Source: a virus. Taken from it: 48,487 nt of DNA. This document shows positions 27,201 to 32,885 of this stretch, piece by piece. Position numbers and translations under genes: made by a program. Below the pieces are notes generated by a model, which saw only the letters and a list, made by a program, of their open reading frames with translations, had not been told where the DNA came from and ran no database searches. Location of the stretch: the IMG/VR virus record IMGVR_UViG_3300020205_000140, positions 1 through 48,487 of that record. One strand, written 5' to 3'. Numbering within the stretch: position 1 is the first letter of the stretch; every line of letters begins with the position of its first letter.

Positions 27201-29347
27201 GAACTATTGGTATTGTTGGTGATAGCTTCTATGTAGGTACTACACAGATTGCCAACAATAGAGCAAGTGCCGCACAGTCACTAACTGGCATTGACGGTAT
27301 CACTAGTGGAAGCGGTCTAACACTACAAGCACCAAATCAAGCAACTGCAAACACAGCAGGTAATGATGTTGCTTTAAAATCAGGTGCAGGGGCTGGATCA
27401 GGACGAGGTGGTGATTTAGCAATTACCGCAGGAGCATCAGTTGCTACTAATTCTGCTAGAGCAGGTAATATTACTATCACTGCTGGTAATAGTGCATCAA
27501 CTACTGCGGCTGGTAATGGCGGTGCTATAACATTAACTGCTGGTGACGTAACTGGAGCGAATGGAGGGAAGGGTGCGTTTATAAGCCTTGCAGGCGGAAC
27601 AGCGACCCTCGGTGAAGGTGGCCAAGCAAGATTTGGGTCCGGCGATTCAGTCGGAACCAACATTGACGGAGCAAGGACGTTTATATTTGGTGGCAATGGT
27701 ACTGGTACTGGTGTCGGTGGGCCGATTGATTTTTATACATCGCCACCTAAAACTACCGGTACTGCAACTCAAAATGCAACTTCAAGACTTGAGATAATCA
27801 ATACTGGTCGAGTTAATATCAAAGCAAACATTGCGTCAACAAGTACAACAACAGGTACACTAGTAGTAACCGGTGGTGTTGGCATTAGCGGCGCTGTATA
27901 TGCAGGTAGTTTATATGATAACACAAACAGAGTAGTAACAGTTGGTGATACTGGGTCTGTTACTAATACCATGTTAGCTGGAAGCATTACCAATGCTAAA
28001 CTAGTTAACAGTGCTATTACAGTCGGTACAACTGCTATTAGCTTAGGCAGTACAAGTCTAACATTAGCAGGATTGACTAGTGTAACAGCAACTAACTTCT
28101 ACGGTGCGGCTACATCATTAGCCACTGGTAGAACTATAGCAATAACTGGAGACATAAGTTACACCAGCCCATCATTTGATGGAACAGGTAATGTAACTGC
28201 GGCGGCAACATTGCCAACAGTTAATACCAACGTAGGAACATGGAATAATGTTACAGTTAATGCCAAAGGCCTAGTAACAGGTGGCAGTAACACAGCCTAC
28301 TTAACAAGTTACACAGATACCGTTACAACTATTGGTGCTAACAGCGGAGCAGGAGTAAGTGGTGCTGTTAACCTTGTAAATGGCACTAACGTAACTATTA
28401 GTCGTACTGGCCAGGATGTTACAATTAGTTCAACTGATACTAACACATGGAATGCCAATAGCTTAAACGTAGCAGGATATGTTGCCGCACCAGGTGCGGT
28501 GGCGAACAAAGTATGGAAGACAGACGGTTCAGGAAATCCAGCATGGAGAGATGATGCCGATACTGATACTAATACTGTTACAGCTTTAAGTGCTCGCAAT
28601 ACTGATGAAACGTTCTTAACTGGTAACGTATCATTTGTTGGTAGTGGGTCAGCTACTGTTACCAGAGTTGGCAATGCGTTTACTGTCTATGCTGATGTTA
28701 ATACTGATACAAACACATGGAATGCCAACAGCGTAAACGTAGCAGGATATGTTGCCGCACCTGGTGCTGTAGCAAACAAAGTTTGGAAAACTGATGCCAG
28801 CGGTAATCCAGCATGGAGAGACGATGCCGACACTGACACTAACACAGTTACTTCAGTTGGTGCTAGTGGATATACTGCTGTTACGGGAACAGTTACATTG
28901 GCTGGCGGAGGAGATACTAGCGTTACACAAAGCGGAAGTACTATTACTATTAGTTCTGCTACTACTGCTGTGTACGCGGCTGACTTGGCTGAGAAATATC
29001 AAGCAGATGCAGAATATGAGCCCGGTACAGTTTTAATGTTTGGTGGTGACTTTGAAGTTACAGTAGCCAACGATGATACTATTCGTGTAGCAGGTATTGT
29101 ATCTACAAACCCTGCGTACTTGATGAACAAGGGTCTAGACGGTGTTAATACTGTGGCAATTGCTCTACAAGGTCGTGTGCCATGTAAGGTCGAGGGCAAG
29201 ATCCGTAAGGGTGATATGTTAGTTGCCGCAGGCGGCGGGTATGCTCGTGCTACAGATAATCCAAAATTTGGTGCAATTATTGGTAAAGCTCTAGAAGATT
29301 TTGACGGTGAAGAGGGCGTTATTGAAGTAGTTGTGGGAAGAATGTAA
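18230..29347 (+). CDS. Giant virion / tail-fibre protein, 3705 aa
   Basis: The N-terminus carries two copies of a GQIRFN...FEGY.G.GW..LGGV unit (about 160-200 and 240-275). Five copies of a CxRDxGxIIDAVxYD module follow, with cysteines at about 426, 574, 719, 880 and 1334. A beta-helix-like region starts near 1029 (GKKIVVAVAAGNYVENNP). A middle part resembles other phage virion proteins (SNRLGGFIDKAV). TLTNKTLT-type repeats lie near 2745-2950. A 90-residue tandem repeat (from about 3405) and a C-terminal domain from about D3585 (DLAEKYQADAEYEPGTVL) close it. The C-terminal domain has a counterpart at the end of the 4715-aa protein. I infer a role in the distal tail or adsorption apparatus. 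The C-terminal domain may be a folding or cleavage domain, as in other fibres. No transmembrane segment or signal is evident. Confidence 0.88.
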   Translation: MSVISADAFRRIVLVDNLGTTQPVLRADDRNDVLTIRAGTGISIQKDEGDVNAGFTIYNTGEPGPVSIDDILEMPTIGERPQPAGVSWKPMEISKLTVQDYLPDNLTKTTKMFYTGHGVQAPTNGNLSLIVAGTGTVIVDGTSALRLPIGDSASRPGTTIGTVQAGQIRFNSEIPRFEGYDGRGWNTLGGVSSIDGGTTIAPDPLLPILNFNANGYLVATMSSLNTKIFSPGLVIPTGTTAERPPAIVGQIRFNTQNTQFEGYNGSGWSSLGGVRDIDGNTYIVPELGPGTNENTLYFVTNANLALTLDGSRLSLQNGRSLMFREGIASGNQTATIAPPTNITSSYTLKLPTSLGSAGSVLGIDGAGQLEFVNADSSAGSKINVSELFGDDNNDGFSRPVRTLKRALQIASGYVYSPTFIYAEEVCRRDAGLIIDSLGWDLVTGSNWRSLKSGLTYFNATASPVITSQRPQTIQAVSFLKRKVLDLVTAEPTVTSTLTSLSNEIIDILTNGTSAANAVSMPTPAGTSSGIENGKNLLLANTDFLVAETIAWINYQAANNISPFDKSISYDESKCRRDTGLILDAVGFDLALGTNYNAVTTGLAYQRYSYALLPAQKAVTLTAIQYAKSSVLALSGVSADATATTRAGAAFDEVIDIITNGVVQTATAANALVFPTPTGASPNKTNAKDQLIANKDFLKAEVIAWLNLNYPSVVFDSVLCSRDTGYIIDALCYDVLYGGDSASILVAQTYFTGSGAQVLPVFQRAATVAAFNRLSEIAQQVILKDAVLPTAGNAVSQDIINSAGTTTESNIVLTLISYITSCIAGNTTAGLPSITYPSVTWSDAGLQTAKSAIVSARSTIIDNTIIYINSSNPFTYDSAKCARDTAFIVNSVAYDLIYGGNSQSRDAGLKYYSNVTGETLIGSQNAQTAAAIERLRAVSIQVAQNVTIVKTSGNAQNQVSGSAGNGTAATIISTRLSEIIAVVGSGASYAPALQDPTVAIDPALATIKTLLNTSKNRIADNVVAFTSKYKPNGKKIVVAVAAGNYVENNPVIIPDNTSVLGASLRACDIRPLNANQDMFRLRNGAYFGEFTFRDAVDATGVPTFTFDYATSFDDANDIYTSRLGYTNMPISKPIITVSPYIQNVSILSFLGGNGAKVDGNLVETPNIPLIRETAEFPLSGPAPEQGKSFVANAFTTLSFGGTGWRIINDAYAQIVSCFQIFMLNGSYAQSGGYLSVTNSATNFGIYALRASGYSPNAFAFDKGYIASTGTSNSKQTLTTLGFGRQPTQDYVLRFRSPDYKVAYDLLLASKLAIQNATISWINSNFPSLTYNNATCFRDVGLIIDAVAYDTFTGGNSKSVEATTSYYKGSTSSQIVITGQLTETIAAINYAKGLAQTAVSNSGLGAYVGTKFDIITNGLADPAGVPISVGYGNIGDITNDFKPTSLTVSFDAAISIDPALDTITINAHGFTNGQAIVYHANDYPEIPGLNNEQTYYVSYVDLDTIRLTFDEGGTVTVDIRATGTGTQFFFKNLQEFFVDEILESHNTYQELTLQAGSYNFVPGSEITGVTGTSSNNAFVYSYDPVVYKLVVSLNKVTVGASIIRNAFAANSTINSDNGAPPTTAIVVSDVIAINNLYSARFSIQGTTGNGLLTNLGNLPNKQIWLHRPSIVNSSGHTWEYAGSGIDYNALPQNGGQSIFKYEQYSDLPGRVYSSGTNELGDFKVGDFIKAENKTGNVSFTNKVSVAQLDALRLAVGNIVIDFISDDVDLGDNEAGGASNSRLTTQLAIRTFLSNRLGGFIDKAVSTNAVPGAVIQLNSSGQINPDLLPAVRAFNSAKSKGFYSRLALVEEVPASDFLNGDIVTEEYATVQLTLSAAITATVGSLVVQATTGASGYLIGDVLAETVITVASVGASFSSAFNTVDNLTVAGDATPSTSNGVVKPNLVGTVASNVPANFVLSNANEGQYLNLRADQSYSFTNGTVVTSANDNVQGTVTSTRFGVLDTVDNGGITPGTLYTPLTGSVTYSYVALTNFSGSGLGSGGIADITVTNGAVTSVDLRRGGTGYVVGDVLSAASGTIGGTGSGFRIPVTGIEQRVYLSLLGGERFTATLASPNFVADNNAPVKAITASGTATKTFSANSIGGNVDYVNSRITVTGHTYSDGDPIKYVSSPNTAIDPLVNAEVYYVNVYDANTIELYEDYALIQKVVFTSSSTGNHTLTIFNANIIDNSFYYAAHGLTTGDPLRLTGSGLPLVGGVAIVTGTFYFAGSITANSFTIHASRSEALASINGLVTNKIVFTTTGSGTLTFTKQNVQVFGTVNTSSTNKDNWSSLSATTIDASSITGGVISTSRLAGTGSANDVTFLRGDSSWRTAVQSIREVSTPLTFTGSYNTVGSNNYYYGDVQLDIEKVDSNSGDDNYTNLGVSKFRKTQFAVGTSVAAGEVYIKDGIVDAGTLDSLDSAYFLNPANLTSNVPVTRGGTNVSSYAVGDLLYASATSILSKVPIGLANTILTSDGTKPVWRSSLTVDGALTIGSTSDTALIVTTGGASIGGSVSVGKNINLTGDLNVTGNVNIKGSILTINSTTVNVDDKNIELGSVSTLSDLSGTISGNIVAGLIDTTGLASGMRLVKTTGAGAFGGTTVINTVVNPTTITVTPTTANTDGVITFDVLTATNSTADGGGITLKGTTDKTFNWVNSTSAWTSSEHMNLFATKEYRIGGVAVLTSTKVLNRTPGGTTAGDYVTIDDTQTLTNKTLTTPDINGGTLSGLTELAVRDTSAAFDVTLTATSSTVLDAGRTLTLDVVNANRTVKLGGNISLGGTLTTAAAFSTSGAFATTLTSTAATNVTLPTTGTLATLAGEETFTNKTLTSPVIGTIVNTGTLTLPTTTDTIVGRTTTDTLSNKTLTLPKINDTSLDHTYNFAVSELTANRTITLPLLTGNDTFAFVGQTQTFTNKTFTDASTYFQDEADNTKKLQFQLSSITSGVTRTLTIPDQSGTIGIVGDSFYVGTTQIANNRASAAQSLTGIDGITSGSGLTLQAPNQATANTAGNDVALKSGAGAGSGRGGDLAITAGASVATNSARAGNITITAGNSASTTAAGNGGAITLTAGDVTGANGGKGAFISLAGGTATLGEGGQARFGSGDSVGTNIDGARTFIFGGNGTGTGVGGPIDFYTSPPKTTGTATQNATSRLEIINTGRVNIKANIASTSTTTGTLVVTGGVGISGAVYAGSLYDNTNRVVTVGDTGSVTNTMLAGSITNAKLVNSAITVGTTAISLGSTSLTLAGLTSVTATNFYGAATSLATGRTIAITGDISYTSPSFDGTGNVTAAATLPTVNTNVGTWNNVTVNAKGLVTGGSNTAYLTSYTDTVTTIGANSGAGVSGAVNLVNGTNVTISRTGQDVTISSTDTNTWNANSLNVAGYVAAPGAVANKVWKTDGSGNPAWRDDADTDTNTVTALSARNTDETFLTGNVSFVGSGSATVTRVGNAFTVYADVNTDTNTWNANSVNVAGYVAAPGAVANKVWKTDASGNPAWRDDADTDTNTVTSVGASGYTAVTGTVTLAGGGDTSVTQSGSTITISSATTAVYAADLAEKYQADAEYEPGTVLMFGGDFEVTVANDDTIRVAGIVSTNPAYLMNKGLDGVNTVAIALQGRVPCKVEGKIRKGDMLVAAGGGYARATDNPKFGAIIGKALEDFDGEEGVIEVVVGRM
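28442..28847 (+). repeat. Direct repeat, period 270 nt, in the 3705-aa gene
   Basis: The blocks beginning at 28442 and 28712 are near-identical over about 135 nt. Both encode WNANS.NVAGYVAAPGAV followed by ANKVWKTD.SGNPAWRDDADTD, with a few silent changes. The period is 90 codons. It marks a recent duplication of a fibre unit or repair by recombination between fibre genes. Confidence 0.85.
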
Positions 29348-29362
29348 CGGTACCTGTTAAAC

Positions 29363-29370
29363 GATAAATA
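29363..29370 (+). promoter_or_regulatory. Late promoter of the 507-aa virion gene
   Basis: GATAAATA (29363-29370) followed by TTCTAAAG; the 16-nt block differs at one base from that at 18202-18217. Start near 29376. AAAGAGAA precedes ATG 29389. Confidence 0.8.
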
Positions 29371-29388
29371 TTCTAAAGAGAACTGATT

Positions 29389-30912
29389 ATGAGCCAATTG
29401 CTTTCCATTGTTGATGATAAAATTGTTATTGAGAAACTGAGTCTAAAATATCTAGACGGCAACACCACGCACGTCGGAACATTAGATATCAAGGGCGGCC
29501 TAAAAGTTGTTCAAAGCGTATCATTTGACACTGATCTTAGAGTACGTGGTACTTTAGATGTTGATACTATTAATGTTAAAAATTTAAATAGGGGAGATGC
29601 AAGTCAATTAGATGCATTTACCTTTTCAGCAGAAGCAGAGTCAGGATTAGACGGCCGCGGTGTAGTTTGGGGTGTCGGTGATACTTCATATCAGTTGGTA
29701 TTTAAAGCACAACCCCGCAGAATTTACTCAAGTGAATCTTTTGATATTAGTAAAAATTCTAAGTATCAAATTGACGGCGTTGATGTATTGCTAAAAGATA
29801 GTTTAGGCAATTCAATTAAACATTCAAAGCTAACTGAAGTTGGTACACTTATTGGACTAGAAGTAGATGGTAATACTAATTTAGGCAATACAGTAATTGT
29901 AAACAGCTATTTAAATCGTGTTGGCATTAACACTGAAATTCCAAATGCGGCATTTAGTGTTATGGAAGGTGGCGTTGAAATTGTTATAGGCACACAAGAC
30001 AACCGTGCTGTAATAGGGACCTGGGGCAATCAAACACTAGACATTATTACTGATAATACTTCTAGAATTAACATTCAAGGTAATGCAGTAACATTCGGCA
30101 GTGAAGCTAGCAAAAATGCACAGGTCAAGATTAACGGTACACTAACAGTAGACAGTATTGTCAGCGATGTGCGAGTTGAAAGAACTGCACCTATTGAGTT
30201 TTTAGAAGATAATAATAGCGGAGTGTATGGTAAAGGATTGATTTGGAGAGCTAAGGACGCTAGTGCTAGACAGTTTTTCTTAATGCCAAACCCAGAAAGA
30301 TTCTACAGCACAGAGTCGATTGACCTTGCCAGTGGAAAATATTTTAGTATTGCTAAGAATTTTGTTATTAGCGAAACAGCATTAGGTAACAGTGTTAAAA
30401 ATAGTAATTTAGAAACACTAGGCACACTATCAAATCTAACAGTCGGTGGCGATGTTAATTTAAATGACGCACTAAAAGTTGTTAACTCAGAAGCTATTGC
30501 TAATAGATCATTTACTATAGCGTCTGGAGATGTTACTCTTAAGTTAACTGCTGATAGCATTAATGCTAGCGACAGTATTAGAGTATTTGTAAAAGACACA
30601 CAAGAATTAGCTATTACTGATACTGGTATTACCATTGGTAATAAAAATAATACTGCAAGAACTATCAACGCATATGGTAAACTAGCAGTAAACATTACGC
30701 ATCCAGATCCGGAAGCCGCATTTAGTGTTGAAGGTCCAGTGGTAATGAATGGCAAGAAGTTTGTAACCACAGATGCAATGCCCGCAAGCGGAGAATGGAA
30801 CGTGGGTGATGTTGCTTGGAACTCTACACCACAGACATCTAGTTATATTGGTTGGGTATGTGTTACCAGCGGTAATCCAGGCATATGGAAACCATTTGGA
30901 CAAATTGCCTAA
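29389..30912 (+). CDS. Virion / tail-fibre protein, 507 aa
   Basis: The protein is beta-rich, with an internal duplication of about 90 residues. The first copy (about 85-175) has ESGLDGRGVVWGVGD, RRIYSSESFDI and LGNSIKHSKLTEVGTLIGL; the second (about 270-365) has NNSGVYGKGLIWRAKD, ERFYSTESIDL and LGNSVKNSNLETLGTLSNL. The N-terminus has DIKGGLKVVQSVSFDTDL-type strands, and the C-terminus (SSYIGWVCVTSGNPGIWKPFG) resembles a phage fibre tip. It lies just after the 3705-aa gene with its own late promoter, and probably assembles with it. No catalytic motif. A sigma70-type promoter for the QueD gene follows. Confidence 0.85.
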   Translation: MSQLLSIVDDKIVIEKLSLKYLDGNTTHVGTLDIKGGLKVVQSVSFDTDLRVRGTLDVDTINVKNLNRGDASQLDAFTFSAEAESGLDGRGVVWGVGDTSYQLVFKAQPRRIYSSESFDISKNSKYQIDGVDVLLKDSLGNSIKHSKLTEVGTLIGLEVDGNTNLGNTVIVNSYLNRVGINTEIPNAAFSVMEGGVEIVIGTQDNRAVIGTWGNQTLDIITDNTSRINIQGNAVTFGSEASKNAQVKINGTLTVDSIVSDVRVERTAPIEFLEDNNSGVYGKGLIWRAKDASARQFFLMPNPERFYSTESIDLASGKYFSIAKNFVISETALGNSVKNSNLETLGTLSNLTVGGDVNLNDALKVVNSEAIANRSFTIASGDVTLKLTADSINASDSIRVFVKDTQELAITDTGITIGNKNNTARTINAYGKLAVNITHPDPEAAFSVEGPVVMNGKKFVTTDAMPASGEWNVGDVAWNSTPQTSSYIGWVCVTSGNPGIWKPFGQIA

Positions 30913-30921
30913 CCATAATCA

Positions 30922-30949
30922 TTGACTTTATCTAGTAAGAATGTATAAT
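30922..30949 (+). promoter_or_regulatory. Sigma70-type promoter of the QueD-like gene
   Basis: TTGACT (30922-30927), 16 nt, TATAAT (30944-30949). The expected start near 30956 gives a leader of about 90 nt, long for this genome, with an AGCGG/CCGCT stem (30968-30972 / 30992-30996). AAGGAG lies before ATG 31047. I could not match the leader to a known preQ1 riboswitch. Confidence 0.7.
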
Positions 30950-31046
30950 TACTAGACACACAGGCACAGCGGACTTTTAACGTCATTCATCCCGCTTTAT
31001 AAACTCTGCATGTCGTCAAACTTGCTCATACATAAGGAGACTAGAG

Positions 31047-31532
31047 ATGGCAAATAAAAAATTCTTTTCAACAAAAACCTATAATCAAATAGGTCCAGTA
31101 TCATATCGTCAATGGAGGGCGGATAGCCACTGTAACTTAATTCACGGTTACGCATTATCATTTCACTTTGAATTTGAAGCTGACACGTTAGATGCTCGTA
31201 ATTGGGTAACTGATTTTGGTGGGTTACGCCCACTTAAAGACAAACTAGAAGAATGGTTTGATCATACACTATTAGTTGCACAAGACGATCCTCATCGCGA
31301 AACATTACTTAACTTAGGTAAACTTGGTCTAGCCAAAATTACAGAAGTTGAACGTACAGGCTGTGAAGGTATTGCAGACTTCTTATACGAATACATTAAC
31401 ACTATTTTTCTTCCAGACTGCGGTACAGCAGAAGCAGAACGTGTTTGGTGCTGTCGCGTAGAAGTTCGTGAAACTGGAAACAATATGGCTGGACGTAGTG
31501 GACATAGAGAAGATAACGAGTTCTTAGATTAA
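31047..31532 (+). CDS. queD: QueD-like 6-carboxytetrahydropterin synthase / PTPS family enzyme
   Basis: The 161-residue protein aligns with QueD. The catalytic Cys C29 lies in SHCNLIHG, D56 in VTDFGGL, D72-H73 in WFDHTLL, and E142 in VEVRETGN. QueD makes 6-carboxytetrahydropterin from dihydroneopterin triphosphate, the step before QueE and QueC in preQ0 synthesis. The family's zinc His pair HGH is HGY here (H33, Y35), and the first His ligand is also not in its usual place, although H28 could serve. I recall similar HGYA variants in other aquatic phages, so this may define a subfamily. With the QueC-like gene at 213 it points to deazaguanine synthesis. The alternative is the related pterin synthase activity. 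A promoter-terminator overlap follows. Confidence 0.82.
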   Translation: MANKKFFSTKTYNQIGPVSYRQWRADSHCNLIHGYALSFHFEFEADTLDARNWVTDFGGLRPLKDKLEEWFDHTLLVAQDDPHRETLLNLGKLGLAKITEVERTGCEGIADFLYEYINTIFLPDCGTAEAERVWCCRVEVRETGNNMAGRSGHREDNEFLD

Positions 31533-31543
31533 ACCAAAGTAAC

Positions 31544-31572
31544 TTGACTTAAATAGACATATATGCTATAAT
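31544..31572 (+). promoter_or_regulatory. Sigma70-type promoter of the UV endonuclease gene
   Basis: TTGACT (31544-31549), 17 nt, TATAAT (31567-31572). The start is expected near 31579, where an ATG (31578) opens a 10-codon frame overlapping the uvsE start. The promoter lies inside a terminator-like hairpin (31551-31587). Confidence 0.85.
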
Positions 31573-31592
31573 GCTGTATGTCTATTTTTTTG
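31551..31592 (+). terminator. Terminator-like hairpin enclosing the -10 box
   Basis: AAATAGACATA (31551-31561) and TATGTCTATTT (31577-31587) are perfect complements (11 bp) with a 15-nt loop, followed by a T run to 31591. It should end queD transcripts. The -10 box (31567-31572) is in the loop. Confidence 0.7.
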
Positions 31593-31610
31593 ATTGGTAG
31601 CTATGACTAA
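31578..31610 (+). CDS. Candidate leader peptide, 10 codons (MSIFLIGSYD)
   Basis: ATG 31578 lies 5 nt after the -10 box, so it should be at the 5' end of the transcript and have no leader. The frame ends at TAA 31608-31610, 5 nt past the uvsE ATG (31603), so its translation would deliver ribosomes onto the uvsE start. No homology can be expected for so short a peptide. Its support is geometry only. Confidence 0.35.
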   Translation: MSIFLIGSYD

Positions 31611-32631
31611 GCGTATTGGATTTGCCTGTAAATGGATTGATGGTCCTAGCCAGATCAATGGTATTAAACAAACGGATACTGCCAAACAGTATAATACTAG
31701 TACCACAACAGTAGCATGGCTTAAGAGGCAGGACCGTGCAGTAGCAGAACAAAAGCTATGGGACCTAATGGTAGGTAACATCGAAGCTGTACAAAAGCTC
31801 GTTGATCGAGTAGGAGAACTTAATGAAAATCTTAGGATGGTGCGTCTTAGCAGTGATATTCTCCCTGTTTATACCGAACCTACTTTTAGTTACTTTTGGC
31901 GCAGGCCTGACGTTATCGCTTATCTTTATCGGAACTTTATCCTTGTTGGGGATAGTGCTCGTGCAAGCAATACCCGTCTTTCTTTTCATCCTGGCCAGTT
32001 TACTGTTCTTGCTAGTATTAACGAGGGCATTGTCCAACGATCAATAGAGGAGTTTGAATATCATGCCGATATGGTCAGATACATGGGCTACGGTAAGGCC
32101 TTCCAGGATTTTAAAATCAACGTACACATCTCGGGTAAACAAGGCCCCCAAGGCATTATCTCTGCCCTCCAACGCCTTACCCCCGAAGCAAGAAACTGTA
32201 TTACTATTGAAAATGACGAAAACTGCTGGGGAATCGACTCAAGTCTCGAGCTTGAAAAGCATTGTGCCCTTGTACTTGATATACACCATCACTGGATCCG
32301 TACGGGAGACTATATCCAACCCTCCGACGATAGAGTTAAACGTGTAATTGATTCGTGGCGCGGTGTGCGTCCTACATGCCATTATAGTGTCAGTCGTGAA
32401 GATGTCTTAGTGGATCACGATCCCTTTATAATGCCAGATCATGCTCTGTTACTGGAACAAGGATACAAAAAACAAAGGATGCGAGCTCATTCAAACTTCT
32501 ACTGGAACGATCCAGTAAATGAGTGGGCATTGGGTTTCGTAGAACACTTTGACATCATGTGTGAATCTAAAGCGAAAAACCTAGCAAGTGCTAGGCTATT
32601 CGAACAGGCTAAAGAACTAGGTCTTATTTAG
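31603..32631 (+). CDS. uvsE: UV-damage endonuclease (UvsE/UVDE family)
   Basis: The 342-residue TIM-barrel enzyme shows RIGFACKWIDG at the start, then LSFHPGQF, NVHISGKQG, TIENDENCWG, LDIHHHWI and RAHSNFYW, which supply the His, Glu and Asp metal ligands of UVDE. It nicks DNA 5' to UV photoproducts and some other lesions, giving light-independent repair. I prefer ATG 31603 (MTKRIGFAC) over a TTG at 31594. No good ribosome site is present, so translation may depend on the overlapping 10-codon leader. T4 uses an unrelated enzyme (DenV) for the same need. Its 3' end overlaps the minus-strand histone-like gene by 8 nt. Middle codons use CTT/CTC for Leu more than neighbouring genes, which prefer TTA/CTA, suggesting separate origin of part of the gene. 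Confidence 0.93.
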   Translation: MTKRIGFACKWIDGPSQINGIKQTDTAKQYNTSTTTVAWLKRQDRAVAEQKLWDLMVGNIEAVQKLVDRVGELNENLRMVRLSSDILPVYTEPTFSYFWRRPDVIAYLYRNFILVGDSARASNTRLSFHPGQFTVLASINEGIVQRSIEEFEYHADMVRYMGYGKAFQDFKINVHISGKQGPQGIISALQRLTPEARNCITIENDENCWGIDSSLELEKHCALVLDIHHHWIRTGDYIQPSDDRVKRVIDSWRGVRPTCHYSVSREDVLVDHDPFIMPDHALLLEQGYKKQRMRAHSNFYWNDPVNEWALGFVEHFDIMCESKAKNLASARLFEQAKELGLI

Positions 32632-32863
32632 GTGCTTTTGGGGCACGTGGCTTCTTAACAGCAGGAGCCTTTTTAGCAGCCGGTGCTTTCTTAGCGGCCG
32701 GCTTTTTCTTGGCTGGCGCTGGAGCAACTTCTGCAACAGGTGCTACTTCAACTACTGGTGCTACTTCAACTACTGGTGCTTCCACTTTATACTCAGCTAT
32801 TGGGGCTGGTGTCTCTACAACTGCTGGTTTGCCTGTAAAGAACTCTTTGATTGCTTTGAACAT
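32624..32863 (-). CDS. Histone-like Lys/Ala/Pro-rich protein, 79 aa
   Basis: The product has a short head (MFKAIKEFFTGKPAVVE), an acidic middle with EVAPVVEVAPVAEVAP repeats, and a basic tail of AKK/PAAKKAPAAKK repeats like histone H1 C-termini. Such tails bind DNA without sequence choice. A DNA-compacting or packaged protein is plausible, though a linker for a virion protein is also possible. It has the best signals in the window on the minus strand: a perfect AAGGAGG ribosome site (32872-32878) 8 nt before the start and a full TATAAATA late motif (32886-32893), so it should be abundant late. It converges on uvsE with an 8-nt overlap of the ends. Confidence 0.85.
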   Translation of the reverse strand: MFKAIKEFFTGKPAVVETPAPIAEYKVEAPVVEVAPVVEVAPVAEVAPAPAKKKPAAKKAPAAKKAPAVKKPRAPKAPK

Positions 32864-32885
32864 TTGAATGTCCTCCTTGTTAGTT

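Noticed and set aside
30956-31046. preQ1 riboswitch before queD
   Set aside because: The leader has one possible stem but I could not find the conserved core of the known preQ1 classes. A covariance-model search would settle it.
30997-31233. Minus-strand 78-aa frame over the queD start
   Set aside because: It lies antisense to a recognised enzyme and has no promoter or ribosome site.
32740-32790. Short direct repeat CTACTTCAACTACTGGTG read as a possible CRISPR unit
   Set aside because: The two adjacent copies encode the EVAPVVEVAP part of the histone-like protein. No spacers.
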